Shown here piece after piece: positions 36,653-45,600 of a stretch of DNA of 64,000 bases. The translations under genes and the position numbers were made by a program. Positions within the stretch are counted from its first letter, which is position 1; the number at the start of each line of letters is the position of its first letter. Origin of the DNA: Algorimicrobium hallyeonense (GTDB lineage Bacteria > Bacteroidota > Bacteroidia > Flavobacteriales > Flavobacteriaceae); the NCBI RefSeq assembly GCF_042657385.1, contig NZ_JBHSLA010000007.1, positions 50,839 to 114,838 on the forward strand, given 5' to 3'. The notes beneath the pieces were generated by a model. It was not told where the DNA came from, made no database searches, and was given only the letters and a program-made list of their open reading frames with translations.

Positions 36653-38107
36653 GTGAATAAAACCAATACAGGCAAAACATATTGGACTACCTGCCACGAA
36701 TGTCATGGACTTGGAAAAAAAAGACAACGGCTTCGCAAGAAGGTGCGACTTCAATATAGGAAGGCACTAGAAGCATTTGAAAAAAACCACAGCCAGGGAA
36801 TTACACCTGTAAAGCCGAAAGGCCATTTAAATCCATGCACAAATTGCAATGGCTCAGGTTTAATTCCAGCCGATAGCAACCCTATTCCAGACACCGAAAA
36901 TTATCCGCATGTTGCTATTATTGGTGGCGGAATTGGAGGCGTTGCGCTTGCCGTAGCTTGCTTACACCGTGGCATCCCGTTTACACTTTATGAACGCGAC
37001 ACCAATTTTAATGCACGATCTCAAGGCTATGGACTTACCTTGCAACAAGCCAGTAAGGCAATTGAAGGTTTTGGTATCTTTTCTTTAGAAGACGGTATAG
37101 TTTCAACAAGACATGTGGTGCATACAACAGACGGCAAGGTGATTGGCGAATGGGGAATTAGGAAATGGGTGGATTCCAATGAAAAATTACCACCAAAACG
37201 CACTAACATTCATATAGCACGACAAGCTTTACGTTTGGCACTGCTAGAGCAACTCGGTGGACATAACCTAGTAAAATGGGGGCATCAGTTAACCAATTTT
37301 AGTGAAGACGATCAAGGTATCAATTTAACCTTTGACGTGAATGGCAAAATAAAAAACGCCAAAGCAGATCTTGTTGTAGGCGCGGATGGCATCCGAAGTT
37401 CTGTCAGGCATGTATTGATTGGCAATAACAAGACACCTTTACGCTATCTGGATTGCATTGTAATATTAGGCATTTGTCCGTTGGCAGCTCTTAAAGGCAT
37501 AACTAGTGATCTATTGGATTCGGCCACGGTTTTTCAAACAGCCAATGGCCACGAACGTATTTATATGATGCCGTTTTCTTCCGACTCTATTATGTGGCAA
37601 TTAAGTTTCCCCATGACCGAAAAAGAGGCCCAAGCCTTAAGCGATAACGGCTCTCAAGCCCTCAAAGAAGAAGCCTGCCGTAGAACCCAATGGCATGATC
37701 CCATTCCGCAAATTATGGCAGCTACGGATGCCAATCAAATTTCTGGATATCCAGTTTACGACCGTGAGTTATTGACATCAAATTTGTTAGAAAAAGGTCA
37801 AAAAACAACGTTAATTGGAGACGCGGCTCACCCCATGAGTCCTTTTAAAGGTCAAGGTGCAAATCAAGCGCTTCTTGATGCACTAGCTTTGGCTCGTGGA
37901 ATTTCAAAAGGCTGTAGACCTTTAACACAATGGCGTATTGTTGGTATTAAAAAAACTGTTTTACAAGAGTTTGAATCCGAGATGTTAGCACGCAGTGCTT
38001 CCAAAGTAAAAGATTCTGCAGCGGCTGCAAATTTTCTCCATTCCGACGTAGTACTCTTTGAAGGTAACGAACCCAGAGGGCGTTGCTTAAAAAACAAGGA
38101 TTCTTAA
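36653..38107 (+). CDS. FAD-dependent monooxygenase with N-terminal DnaJ-type zinc module
   Basis: A 484-residue protein. Residues 14-21 (CHECHGLG) and 62-69 (CTNCNGSG) are CXXCXGXG motifs like those in the DnaJ zinc region, about 40 residues apart with a basic coiled segment between; together they could hold one zinc. Residues 85-470 are a class A flavoprotein hydroxylase: GGGIGG (91-96), YERD, ADGIRSSVR, and GDAAHPMSPFKGQGANQAL for FAD ribityl binding. The frame extends to TTG 36566, but GTG 36653 aligns with the ATG of the decayed paralog at 19852. The substrate is unknown; aromatic acids or tetracycline-like compounds are family options, and TetX-like resistance should not be assumed. Confidence 0.82.
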   Translation: MNKTNTGKTYWTTCHECHGLGKKRQRLRKKVRLQYRKALEAFEKNHSQGITPVKPKGHLNPCTNCNGSGLIPADSNPIPDTENYPHVAIIGGGIGGVALAVACLHRGIPFTLYERDTNFNARSQGYGLTLQQASKAIEGFGIFSLEDGIVSTRHVVHTTDGKVIGEWGIRKWVDSNEKLPPKRTNIHIARQALRLALLEQLGGHNLVKWGHQLTNFSEDDQGINLTFDVNGKIKNAKADLVVGADGIRSSVRHVLIGNNKTPLRYLDCIVILGICPLAALKGITSDLLDSATVFQTANGHERIYMMPFSSDSIMWQLSFPMTEKEAQALSDNGSQALKEEACRRTQWHDPIPQIMAATDANQISGYPVYDRELLTSNLLEKGQKTTLIGDAAHPMSPFKGQGANQALLDALALARGISKGCRPLTQWRIVGIKKTVLQEFESEMLARSASKVKDSAAAANFLHSDVVLFEGNEPRGRCLKNKDS

Positions 38108-38114
38108 AACAAAA

Positions 38115-38142
38115 CATCACTATCTTTTGGTGGATAGTGATG
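38115..38142. terminator. Probable bidirectional terminator between convergent genes
   Basis: Perfect 10-bp stem CATCACTATC / GATAGTGATG with an 8-nt loop, T-rich on the minus strand side, between the monooxygenase and the stress protein genes. Confidence 0.65.
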
Positions 38143-38182
38143 CTTATAAAATTATATTTTACGCCGTTTTAAGACAATTTTT

Positions 38183-39001
38183 CTACAATTTAAATGTCAT
38201 TACTGGTAATTTAGATTGGTTTGCTAAATCTTCAGAAATACTTCCTCTTAATAGACGGTTTAGTCCTTTTCTGGCATTTGTACTTATTCCAATAACACCT
38301 GCATTAATTTCTTCGGCATATTGAATCAATCCGTCTTCAATGGTATGTCCGGCTATAAACTTAACCTTATTTGAACCTCCAGCTTCTGCAAACTTCTGTC
38401 TTTTGGCATTAAATTCTTTGGTGTTTATAAAATCATTAAATGGTCTATTAACATAAACAGGCTGCATGGTAACTCCTAAATTTGAGAAAACAGCACTGGC
38501 TCTCTCGTAAACTGGCACACTTTCAATACTCATATCTGTAGCAAAAATGGCATTACTTAAATTAAAATCTTTAGGACTAGATTTTACAATTAAAACAGGC
38601 GTACTACTATTACGCACCATTTTTTCTGCATTAGAACCTGCAAAAATTCCATCCTGCAATGTAAGACCTTGCGATCCCATAACAATTAAATCTGCCTCTA
38701 CTTCTTTGGCAAAAGCATCAACTTCATTGTAAACTTTATGTCGTTTAATAACCGGTTGTACTGTAACACCTTCTAAATAATCTTTATCCAAAAATGGTTC
38801 AAACTTCTTTTTAGTTAAAGCAACCATAAACAACATTTCGTTTTTATTATCAGAATCAGACTGTGAAATTAACGAATCTGACAATTCTAGCATGTGCAAA
38901 ACATGGAGTGTTGCGTTATGTTTTTTTGCTAAAATAGCTCCCGTTTCTAATGCAAATTCTGACTGCTTTGAAAAGTCGACAGGTATAATAATATTTTTCA
39001 T
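38183..39001 (-). CDS. Universal stress protein with two UspA domains
   Basis: A 272-residue tandem UspA protein. The first domain (about 1-140) carries the ATP-binding pattern G-2x-G-9x-G(S/T) seen in MGSQGLTLQDGIFAGSNAEK followed by STPVLIVK. The second (about 150-272) has GISTNARKGLNRLLRGSISEDL. The N-terminus KNIIIPVDFSKQSEFALETG is classic. Such proteins bind ATP and help survival under stress. The MscS channel gene lies 93 bp upstream on the same strand. Confidence 0.92.
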   Translation of the reverse strand: MKNIIIPVDFSKQSEFALETGAILAKKHNATLHVLHMLELSDSLISQSDSDNKNEMLFMVALTKKKFEPFLDKDYLEGVTVQPVIKRHKVYNEVDAFAKEVEADLIVMGSQGLTLQDGIFAGSNAEKMVRNSSTPVLIVKSSPKDFNLSNAIFATDMSIESVPVYERASAVFSNLGVTMQPVYVNRPFNDFINTKEFNAKRQKFAEAGGSNKVKFIAGHTIEDGLIQYAEEINAGVIGISTNARKGLNRLLRGSISEDLANQSKLPVMTFKL

Positions 39002-39094
39002 GTTATATGTATTTAGGGTTAAATTTAATGAATTTTATTGCTTTACAACTTGTTTTGTAGCCAAAAAGCAGCAATTTATAGTAACTTTTAATTT

Positions 39095-40177
39095 CTAATT
39101 CTCTTTTTTCATTACAATAGTTCTATAAGGAAATGGAATTTCAATCCCTTCTTTATCAAAGCGTTTTTTAATACTTTCTAAAACGTCAATTTTAAGTTGA
39201 AAGCTATCACTGTAGGTTCTTCCCCAGGTCCAAGCTCTTATGGTCATTGAAGAGTCATTTAATTGTATAAGCGCTGTTTTTACTACCGGTAAACCCTCTT
39301 TTATCTCTAACTCTGTACGGTTGTCTAAAATAAGTGGATGTCTCTCACATTCTTCTTGCATGATTTTTTTGGCTACATCAATATCACTATCATAGGATAT
39401 ACCAATCTCAATACGTTCACAACATTTAAGTTCGCCCATATCATAATTAATCAACTTTTCCTTATTGATTATGGAGTTTGGAATAACAATCATCTTATTT
39501 TCAAAATTACGAATGACGGTATGCCGTAATGTAATATCGGTAACTCTACCAACCATGGCATCTGTTACTTTGATAAGATCGCCAATTCTAAAAGGTTTAA
39601 AAGTAATTATAAACAACCCCCCAATAACATTTGCCAAGGCTTCTTGTGCTGCAAGACCCGCTATAAGCGCTAATACTCCTGCTCCACCCAAAGCCGTTTG
39701 TGCAACACCTTTAAGCGAAGGAAAGGCTAAAAGACACAGAAGAATACCAACAAAATAAATAACAACAAGAACAACGTATCTTAAAAATTTAAAACTGGTT
39801 GGATCGTGTTCGTTTTCAATCTTTTTTTGGATATCATATTTAAACCACATATTCGCAGTTGAAGCCGCAATTATGGTGAGTGCCAAAACAACTCCTATAT
39901 ACAGAACTATTTTAAAATCGTCTGTAAGTGCATTATGTCGACTTTCATCTAACACCAAGTAACTCAAGGCTATTATTCCTAAAACAACCCATAAGGTGTT
40001 AAGAATACGCTTTAGTAACCGCAACGATGTGGATTCTTCTCCGGGAAATTTTCGCTGCTTTTCTCTAGCTAACCAATGATGCAATTTATTTGTCAGCATT
40101 CGTAACACGATAATTGCAACAATAACTATTGTCCCGTAAATAATATTCTGTTTATATGTTTCTAAAAATTCTATCAT
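39095..40177 (-). CDS. Small-conductance mechanosensitive channel (MscS family)
   Basis: A 360-residue inner-membrane channel that opens under hypo-osmotic tension. Several N-terminal helices precede the pore helix with its Ala/Gly pattern (ALGGAGVLALIAGLAAQEALANVIGGL), then the MscS beta domain (FRIGDLIKVTDAMVGRVTDITLRHTVIRNFENKMIVIPNS) and a C-terminal alpha/beta cap. Length is within the family's range. It may be co-transcribed with the stress protein gene downstream. Confidence 0.92.
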   Translation of the reverse strand: MIEFLETYKQNIIYGTIVIVAIIVLRMLTNKLHHWLAREKQRKFPGEESTSLRLLKRILNTLWVVLGIIALSYLVLDESRHNALTDDFKIVLYIGVVLALTIIAASTANMWFKYDIQKKIENEHDPTSFKFLRYVVLVVIYFVGILLCLLAFPSLKGVAQTALGGAGVLALIAGLAAQEALANVIGGLFIITFKPFRIGDLIKVTDAMVGRVTDITLRHTVIRNFENKMIVIPNSIINKEKLINYDMGELKCCERIEIGISYDSDIDVAKKIMQEECERHPLILDNRTELEIKEGLPVVKTALIQLNDSSMTIRAWTWGRTYSDSFQLKIDVLESIKKRFDKEGIEIPFPYRTIVMKKEN

Positions 40178-40543
40178 AATTAGTTTCGTGCTAATCCTTA
40201 TTTAAAGTTTTTTATCAAATTTAAACGTGACGCCTAAATTACGACAATTATCTTCCTTATTTAAAAATAACAATCTCATCATTATATAAGTGGTATCCAA
40301 TTCAAGTTGTTTTGAAATACACACGGGTTATGCAATTTGGAATCAAACATACAATTAGTTCATGATATTTTAAACAAAAAATGTGCAACAACCAAGCTGG
40401 CCATGGGATACTGCCTTAAAAAAATTACCTTTACATGATACCACTAACACAAAACTTTATATATACTTGCATTAATAACGGGATAAGACCTTTTCTATAA
40501 GCTAAAAAAAACAATAAGGACCAAATTTAACCAACAACAATAA
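40178..40543 (+). other. 366-bp stretch with no gene seen
   Basis: No convincing open frame, terminator or exact TAnnTTTG box was found between the MscS start and the next + strand gene. Confidence 0.5.
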
Positions 40544-41128
40544 ATGAATACTTCAGTTTTAGAATCTAAATTGAAAAGGCACAAAATTTCTTATTCAAAT
40601 GACAACGGTAAAATAATTATTGGGAAGTCGAAAACAGATTTCGGAACGCTTATCGGACTGGTACTACTTCCCATAATTGCAGCTCTCGGAATTTCTATAT
40701 TCATGCTTATAAACAACGCGGAATATCGTGGGAAAATAATAGCCGCCATTATATTTTTGTTCGGAACAGGGTTTTATAACTATTCAAGAACACGATCTAA
40801 AAAACAATCAAATAACAACTTCATACTACTTGAGGATAAAGCAATTAAAGTAAAAAACGATTTTGGCGCATATATTTTGGATTTAAAAAACATAATAGAT
40901 TTTGAGTACACTATTGAACAAATTGACGAAGAAACGTTTGAAGGCAATCTGTATTTAATTGACAACGAAGAAAGGAAACATCAAATTCTTGGGTTTGACG
41001 ATGAAGATGAAAAATATGTTTTGAACGATTTAAAATGGTTTTCGAAATATTTAATAAAGTACGTGGAATTAAACAACCATGCGCATTTAAAAACTAGTGT
41101 AGGTGAGTTAATTGTACGAAACCTGTAG
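40544..41128 (+). CDS. Membrane protein of unknown function with PH-like C-terminus
   Basis: A 194-residue protein with two transmembrane helices (about 35-56 and 64-80) and a cytoplasmic C-terminal part of about 110 residues that alternates short beta strands and acidic turns, similar in style to bacterial PH-like membrane proteins. No family motif is visible. It stands alone. Confidence 0.6.
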   Translation: MNTSVLESKLKRHKISYSNDNGKIIIGKSKTDFGTLIGLVLLPIIAALGISIFMLINNAEYRGKIIAAIIFLFGTGFYNYSRTRSKKQSNNNFILLEDKAIKVKNDFGAYILDLKNIIDFEYTIEQIDEETFEGNLYLIDNEERKHQILGFDDEDEKYVLNDLKWFSKYLIKYVELNNHAHLKTSVGELIVRNL

Positions 41129-41187
41129 AACACATGTTTATTATACAGTTTAGAAGCTTTTATATTGTTAATGTTGAATATATTGAA

Positions 41188-41195
41188 TACCTTTG
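41188..41195 (+). promoter_or_regulatory. Promoter with full TTG-N20-TAnnTTTG layout
   Basis: TTG at 41165-41167 is followed after exactly 20 bases by TACCTTTG. This is the best-formed promoter in the window, yet it drives no recognisable gene other than the 37-residue frame at 41218. Confidence 0.6.
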
Positions 41196-41217
41196 TAACT
41201 CATTAATTTTTAAACAA

Positions 41218-41331
41218 ATGACAGCTATGTACTTTTTATATACCAAAAAAAAACCCTTAGGGTTTGCGCTGTCATTGTCGTACTTACATGACGATATTTT
41301 TTTAAAAAATTCAAAAGAGTTTATTAATTAA
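41218..41331 (+). CDS. Putative 37-residue small protein
   Basis: ATG 41218 lies 23 nt after the promoter box. The frame reads MTAMYFLYTKKKPLGFALS and onward with no clear transmembrane helix. The DNA around its 11th-15th codons is palindromic (AAACCCTTAGGGTTT), so the transcript could instead be a regulatory RNA. Support is the promoter position only. Confidence 0.3.
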   Translation: MTAMYFLYTKKKPLGFALSLSYLHDDIFLKNSKEFIN

Positions 41332-41504
41332 TCCCTGTTTCGACTCAAGAACAGGGCAACTCTTTATTATTTTCAAATTTTAATCTTTTTTCTTCTTAAC
41401 ACAACTATTAGCACTCAATATAGGAGCTCCGTATGCGCTGCACTATTATGAATGATTGAGTCACATCTACATAGTATTAAGAAGGAAATTCAAAAAAAAA
41501 TATT
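41332..41504 (+). other. Non-coding stretch before the GreA/B C-domain gene
   Basis: No gene, terminator or exact promoter box was seen between the small frame and 41505. Confidence 0.4.
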
Positions 41505-41879
41505 ATGTCTAAAAATGTAATTTTAACAACAGGAATATACGATATGATTAAAGATCATGTCCGCAGAAAGAAAGTAACTAAACAAGAAGAAGAATTATTA
41601 CTTCAAGAACTAAGAGAAGCCAAACAAGTACTTAGGCGAGACTTACCAAATGATGTTGTTACAGTAAACCGACGTGTAAAAATTAAAGATTACACGGATA
41701 ACAATGAAAAAGAATATATGTTTGTGGCTACCACTAAAACAAACAATAAAAAAGGAAAATTATCTATTTTATGTGATGTGGCCGTTGCCACGGTTGGCAG
41801 ACAGGTAGGCGATATAATAAATTGGCCTTTTAAAGATGGTGAAAGAAAATTAGAAATTTTAACGGTTGAAAATTTTTAA
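41505..41879 (+). CDS. Single-domain GreA/GreB-like C-terminal protein (Rnk-like)
   Basis: A 124-residue protein: a short helical N-terminus (about 1-45, EEELLLQELREAKQVLRR) followed by the GreA/B FKBP-like C-terminal domain (VVTVNRRVKIKDYTDNN, KLSILCDVAVATVGRQVGDIINWPF). It lacks the full coiled coil, as Rnk and related polymerase-binding proteins do, so it may compete with Gre factors for RNA polymerase. It ends in a strong terminator and marks the last intact core gene before the accessory region. Confidence 0.78.
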   Translation: MSKNVILTTGIYDMIKDHVRRKKVTKQEEELLLQELREAKQVLRRDLPNDVVTVNRRVKIKDYTDNNEKEYMFVATTKTNNKKGKLSILCDVAVATVGRQVGDIINWPFKDGERKLEILTVENF

Positions 41880-41893
41880 CCGTCGGAAAAAAG

Positions 41894-41931
41894 AAAAGAG
41901 CCTTTGCGTTATAACAGCAAAGGCTCTTTTT
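41894..41931 (+). terminator. Rho-independent terminator
   Basis: Perfect 14-bp stem AAAAGAGCCTTTGC / GCAAAGGCTCTTTT, 9-nt loop and T run. Confidence 0.92.
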
Positions 41932-42074
41932 AATTATATCAGTATCAGTTTTTTTTTGATGAAACCAATTCTTACTCACCCTTCGGCCAATCAATTCTTT
42001 TTCATGTAAGATTGAGTTCAATACGCCTTGGATATCGAGTTCATGGTAAGTAGCCGTTTCATTCCATAACATCT

Positions 42075-42245
42075 CCTACTACAAGCCGGTCTTCTTTAGT
42101 TTTATATCTATTAGCTATGCCATAAACATTTTTCATCCGCTCGAGCATGCCCGTTTCAGGATTTCGACAGGAATAATAGACGTGCCAGCGTTTGCTTAAA
42201 AGCGGTGGTTAACATCCAATTTGCCCGTGTAAATTTCAGGTTCGC
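42075..42245 (-). pseudogene. Degraded N-terminus of a Bacteroidota tyrosine integrase
   Basis: Reading the minus strand, one frame gives EPEIYTGKLDV (from about 42243). After a frameshift it continues as LSKRWHVYYSCRNPETGM, then LERMKNVYGIANRYKTKEDRL, and stops at 42065-42067. This is the typical opening of the arm-binding domain of Bacteroidota element integrases (EPxIYTGGxDV, WYVYYSFRNPxTGKLxRxK). The core-binding and catalytic domains are not found. A further open frame (42072 down to about 41950) follows but matches nothing I know. Confidence 0.7.
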
Positions 42246-42315
42246 TTTAGTTGGGTATCATAGGCAAATCATGTACTGAATCATGTACCTGCAATATAAA
42301 ACTTAAAATAGAAGA

Positions 42316-42348
42316 CATAAAAAAAGGGTTGTGCGAACACAACCCTTT
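42316..42348 (-). terminator. Terminator of the tRNA-Met unit
   Basis: Perfect 11-bp stem AAAGGGTTGTG / CACAACCCTTT with 4-nt loop. The T run is on the minus strand, 24 bp past the tRNA 3' end. Confidence 0.88.
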
Positions 42349-42371
42349 GATTTAATTAGCCTTAAGCTTCG

Positions 42372-42417
42372 TAGCGGGAACTGGACTCGAACCAGTGACC
42401 TTCGGGTTATGAGCCCG
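42372..42417 (-). tRNA. 3' half of tRNA-Met(CAT): attachment-site remnant
   Basis: On the minus strand, 46 nt from the anticodon stem (CGGG, loop CTCATAA, CCCG) through the variable loop, T arm (GGTTCGAGTCC) and 3' acceptor strand (TCCCGCTA) are intact. Upstream of base 42417 the 5' half (acceptor, D arm) is absent and replaced by unrelated sequence. The retained part is precisely what tRNA-targeting integrases duplicate as att, and no intact tRNA-Met lies in this window. The fragment cannot give a working tRNA. Confidence 0.85.
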
Positions 42418-42693
42418 TTTTGAACTACATTAGCAACACAAACACTGGGCTTGCGAGCTGTTTTATTTTGAAATCGTATGCAAAAACGTATGCACTTTTG
42501 ACTTTCTGATTATTAATTATTGAAGGGTAAATGTACGTTTTTTTGACATATAATTCTGTCTATATTTTACTTACTCTTATAAATCAATCCTTTAACCGAT
42601 TATTTTTGACTAAACTCTTTATAATCTTATCTTTAAAAGTTCCAACAGGAGCGGTATGATTATTCCTATGGAATTTACATTTAAAGATATAAA
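42418..42693 (+). other. Junction sequence between the tRNA remnant and the first adhesin
   Basis: It contains a direct repeat of CGTATGCA (about 42475-42494, two copies 12 bp apart), of the kind seen as integrase binding sites. No gene was found. Confidence 0.4.
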
Positions 42694-45600
42694 TTGAAAT
42701 TAAAACAATTTTACTTCATCTTATTTTTTCTCTTTATGGGATCATACATTCATGGGCAATGTGCTCCGGATGTAACACCACCATCAATCACGTGTCCTAG
42801 TAATATTACAGCTTCTTGTCCACATGCTCCCAGCCTAAATTATTTAGAACCAGCAACTACTGATTTATGCGGCCCTATTGTTTTACAAACTTACACATTG
42901 TCTGGTGCCACCAATGGAAGCAGTCCTGCTACTGGAATCCACAACATGAATTCAGTAACATTTTTAGCTGGAACTACAACCATACTTTATGAAATTGAAG
43001 ATGCAGCTGGAAATTCATCAAGTTGTACTTTTGATGTTACCGTTACCGATTTTACACCGCCAATAGTAGTTTGTCAAGCTGATATAACTACTGTTAATGA
43101 CGCAGGGTTGTGTACTGCTTATGTAGATATGTTTGGATTAAATGTATTTCCAACTGCTTTTGATGCGTGTTCGGGCTTGTCTACCGTACCAACAGGTGTA
43201 CCAGCTGGCTCTTTATTTCCTATCGGAACAACCACAGTTACATGGGTTGTTACTGATGCGGCTGGTAATTTTTCTACATGCTTACAAGATATTATTGTGA
43301 CCGATGAGGAAAACCCAACCATAACATGTCCAACAGCTATAACAGTAAATACAGATTCAGGTCAATGTGACGCATTGGTTACTATTCCACCAGTGATAGC
43401 TTCAGATAATTGTACTGTAAGTTCAATAACAAACGATTATAATGCTGGAGGAGCTAATGCCAGTGGCACCTATCCAATTGGTACAACAACCGTAACCTTT
43501 ACGGTTACTGATTCTGCAAACAGAACAGCAACTTGCTCAATGGACATTATTGTTAATAATAATCAAATTCCAACGATTACCTTAGTAGGATCTGACCCTG
43601 TTACTTTGGAAGCATGCAGTCCCTACATCGAATATGGAGCGACAGCCAATGACACCTGCTCGGGAGATATTAGTGGAAATATTGTTATAGATACGTCCGA
43701 AATAAACATAAATGTAGTTGGCACCTATAATGTGTATTATAATGTAACCAATTCTAATGGTTTAAATGCTGGTACTGTTATTAGAACAGTCAATGTGGTG
43801 GATACTTCTTCACCAACATTAAGCCTCATTGGCCCAAACCCTTTTGTAATTGGTGATTGCTCTACCTATAGGGAACTTGGTGCCGAAGCAATAGATCCAT
43901 GTTTTGGAGATATTTCAGGGAATGTGATTATTGATAATTCCTCTGTAAACACAAGTGTACTTGGTTTTTATACGGTTACCTATAATGTTATGGATGCTAG
44001 TGGAAATACAACTTCTGAAATAACAAGAACAATTGAAGTTGTTGATATTAATGAACCTGTTATAGTATTAATAGGCAATGATCCACAAATTATTGAAGCC
44101 TGTGATACCTATGTAGAATTAGGAGCTACAGCTATTGACCCATGTTTCGGAACTGATTTTTCTGGAGATATTGTTGTAGATATATCCGCTGTAAATTTCG
44201 GAATGATTGGAACTTATCCTGTAACATATAATGTTACAGACAACGCCGTTCCAACAGCAAATGTGGCTATAGAGGTTATTAGAATGGTTGAAATTGTAGA
44301 TACTACGGGACCTGTCATCACTTTATTAGGAGATGATCCCCAAATTATAGAAGCGTGTTCTCCTTATATTGAACTAAATGCAACCGCAATTGATCCTTGC
44401 TTTGGTACCGATTACTCAACAGATATTATAATTGATGTAACATCAGTAAACACTAGTGTTACTGGTTCTTATACCGTAACCTACAATGTTATGGATATAG
44501 AAGGGAATTCAGCTACTGAAGTTATTAGAACCGTAAATGTTGTGGATACAACTACACCAACCATAATATGCCCTACAGATATAATTGTTAATAATGATGC
44601 TGGGCTTTGTTCTGCTATCATAAATTATAGCGTAACATCTAGTGATAATTGCCCAGGAGAAACTGTTACACAAACCGATACTACGGGATTAACTTCAGGT
44701 GATGCATTTCCTGTAGGTACCACAATCTTAGAATATACTGTAACAGATTCTCTTGGCAATTCAGACTCATGCTCTTTCTCAATAACCGTAAATGATATAG
44801 AAGTTCCTGAAGTTTTTTGTCAAGATTTCACGATGCAATTAGATCCTACGACAGGATTGGCAACATTATTACCTACTGATATAGATAATGGCTCATCAGA
44901 TAATTGCAATGTTATATTATCCTTATCACAAGACATTTTTGATTGTAGTCATATTGGCACAAACATCGTAACGCTTATAGCAACAGATCCTTCAGGGAAT
45001 TTTAGTACCTGTGAAGCCACAGTCACGATAACTGATGCTGCAGATAATTCATCAGTAAGTATTTCAACTCCGATTAATCCGATATGTCAAAATCAAGAAA
45101 TCAGTATTACAGCAATGCCAGTAAATGGCGGAACAACACCAACTTATCAGTGGCAAATTAATGGAATTGATGTTCCTGGCGAAACAGGAAATATTTTTAC
45201 AACATCTTTTTTAAACAATGCTGACGAAGTAACGGTTATCATGACTTCAGATGCTTCAATATGTGCCCAACCTCAAACAAGTGATCCGTTAATCATAATT
45301 GTAAATGATTATAATGCTCCAGCCAATGCTGGATCCGATTTTACGAACACAGTTTGTACCAATACAACCATTTCTTTAAACGGGAGTGCTGTAAATGGAA
45401 TTAATGCCATTGGAACTTGGAGTGTAACATCTGGACAAATTAGCGGTTTTTCGTTTTCTGATGAAAACAATCCTACCTCTACTTTCACAGGTGATATTGG
45501 AGAAACCTACACCCTTACCTGGAGCATTGACAATCCAGAACCATGTATTGATACCGCTAGCAGTATAGAGGTGATTTTTATCGGTTGTAATGCGTTGGAT

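Noticed and set aside
36653..38107. TetX-type tetracycline resistance enzyme
   Set aside because: Only general class A flavin hydroxylase motifs are shared; there is no specific evidence for tetracycline as substrate.
41830..42072. An 80-codon minus-strand gene
   Set aside because: Its second half runs antisense over a terminator and the end of the gene at 41505, and its start abuts the dead integrase. It is more likely part of the decayed region.
42372..42417. A functional tRNA-Met gene
   Set aside because: The 5' acceptor strand, D arm and half of the anticodon stem are missing; no fold into a complete cloverleaf is possible.
42475..42494. Direct repeat CGTATGCA as a defined att core
   Set aside because: Two 8-bp copies 12 bp apart are suggestive but too short to claim; noted only as a possible integrase binding site.
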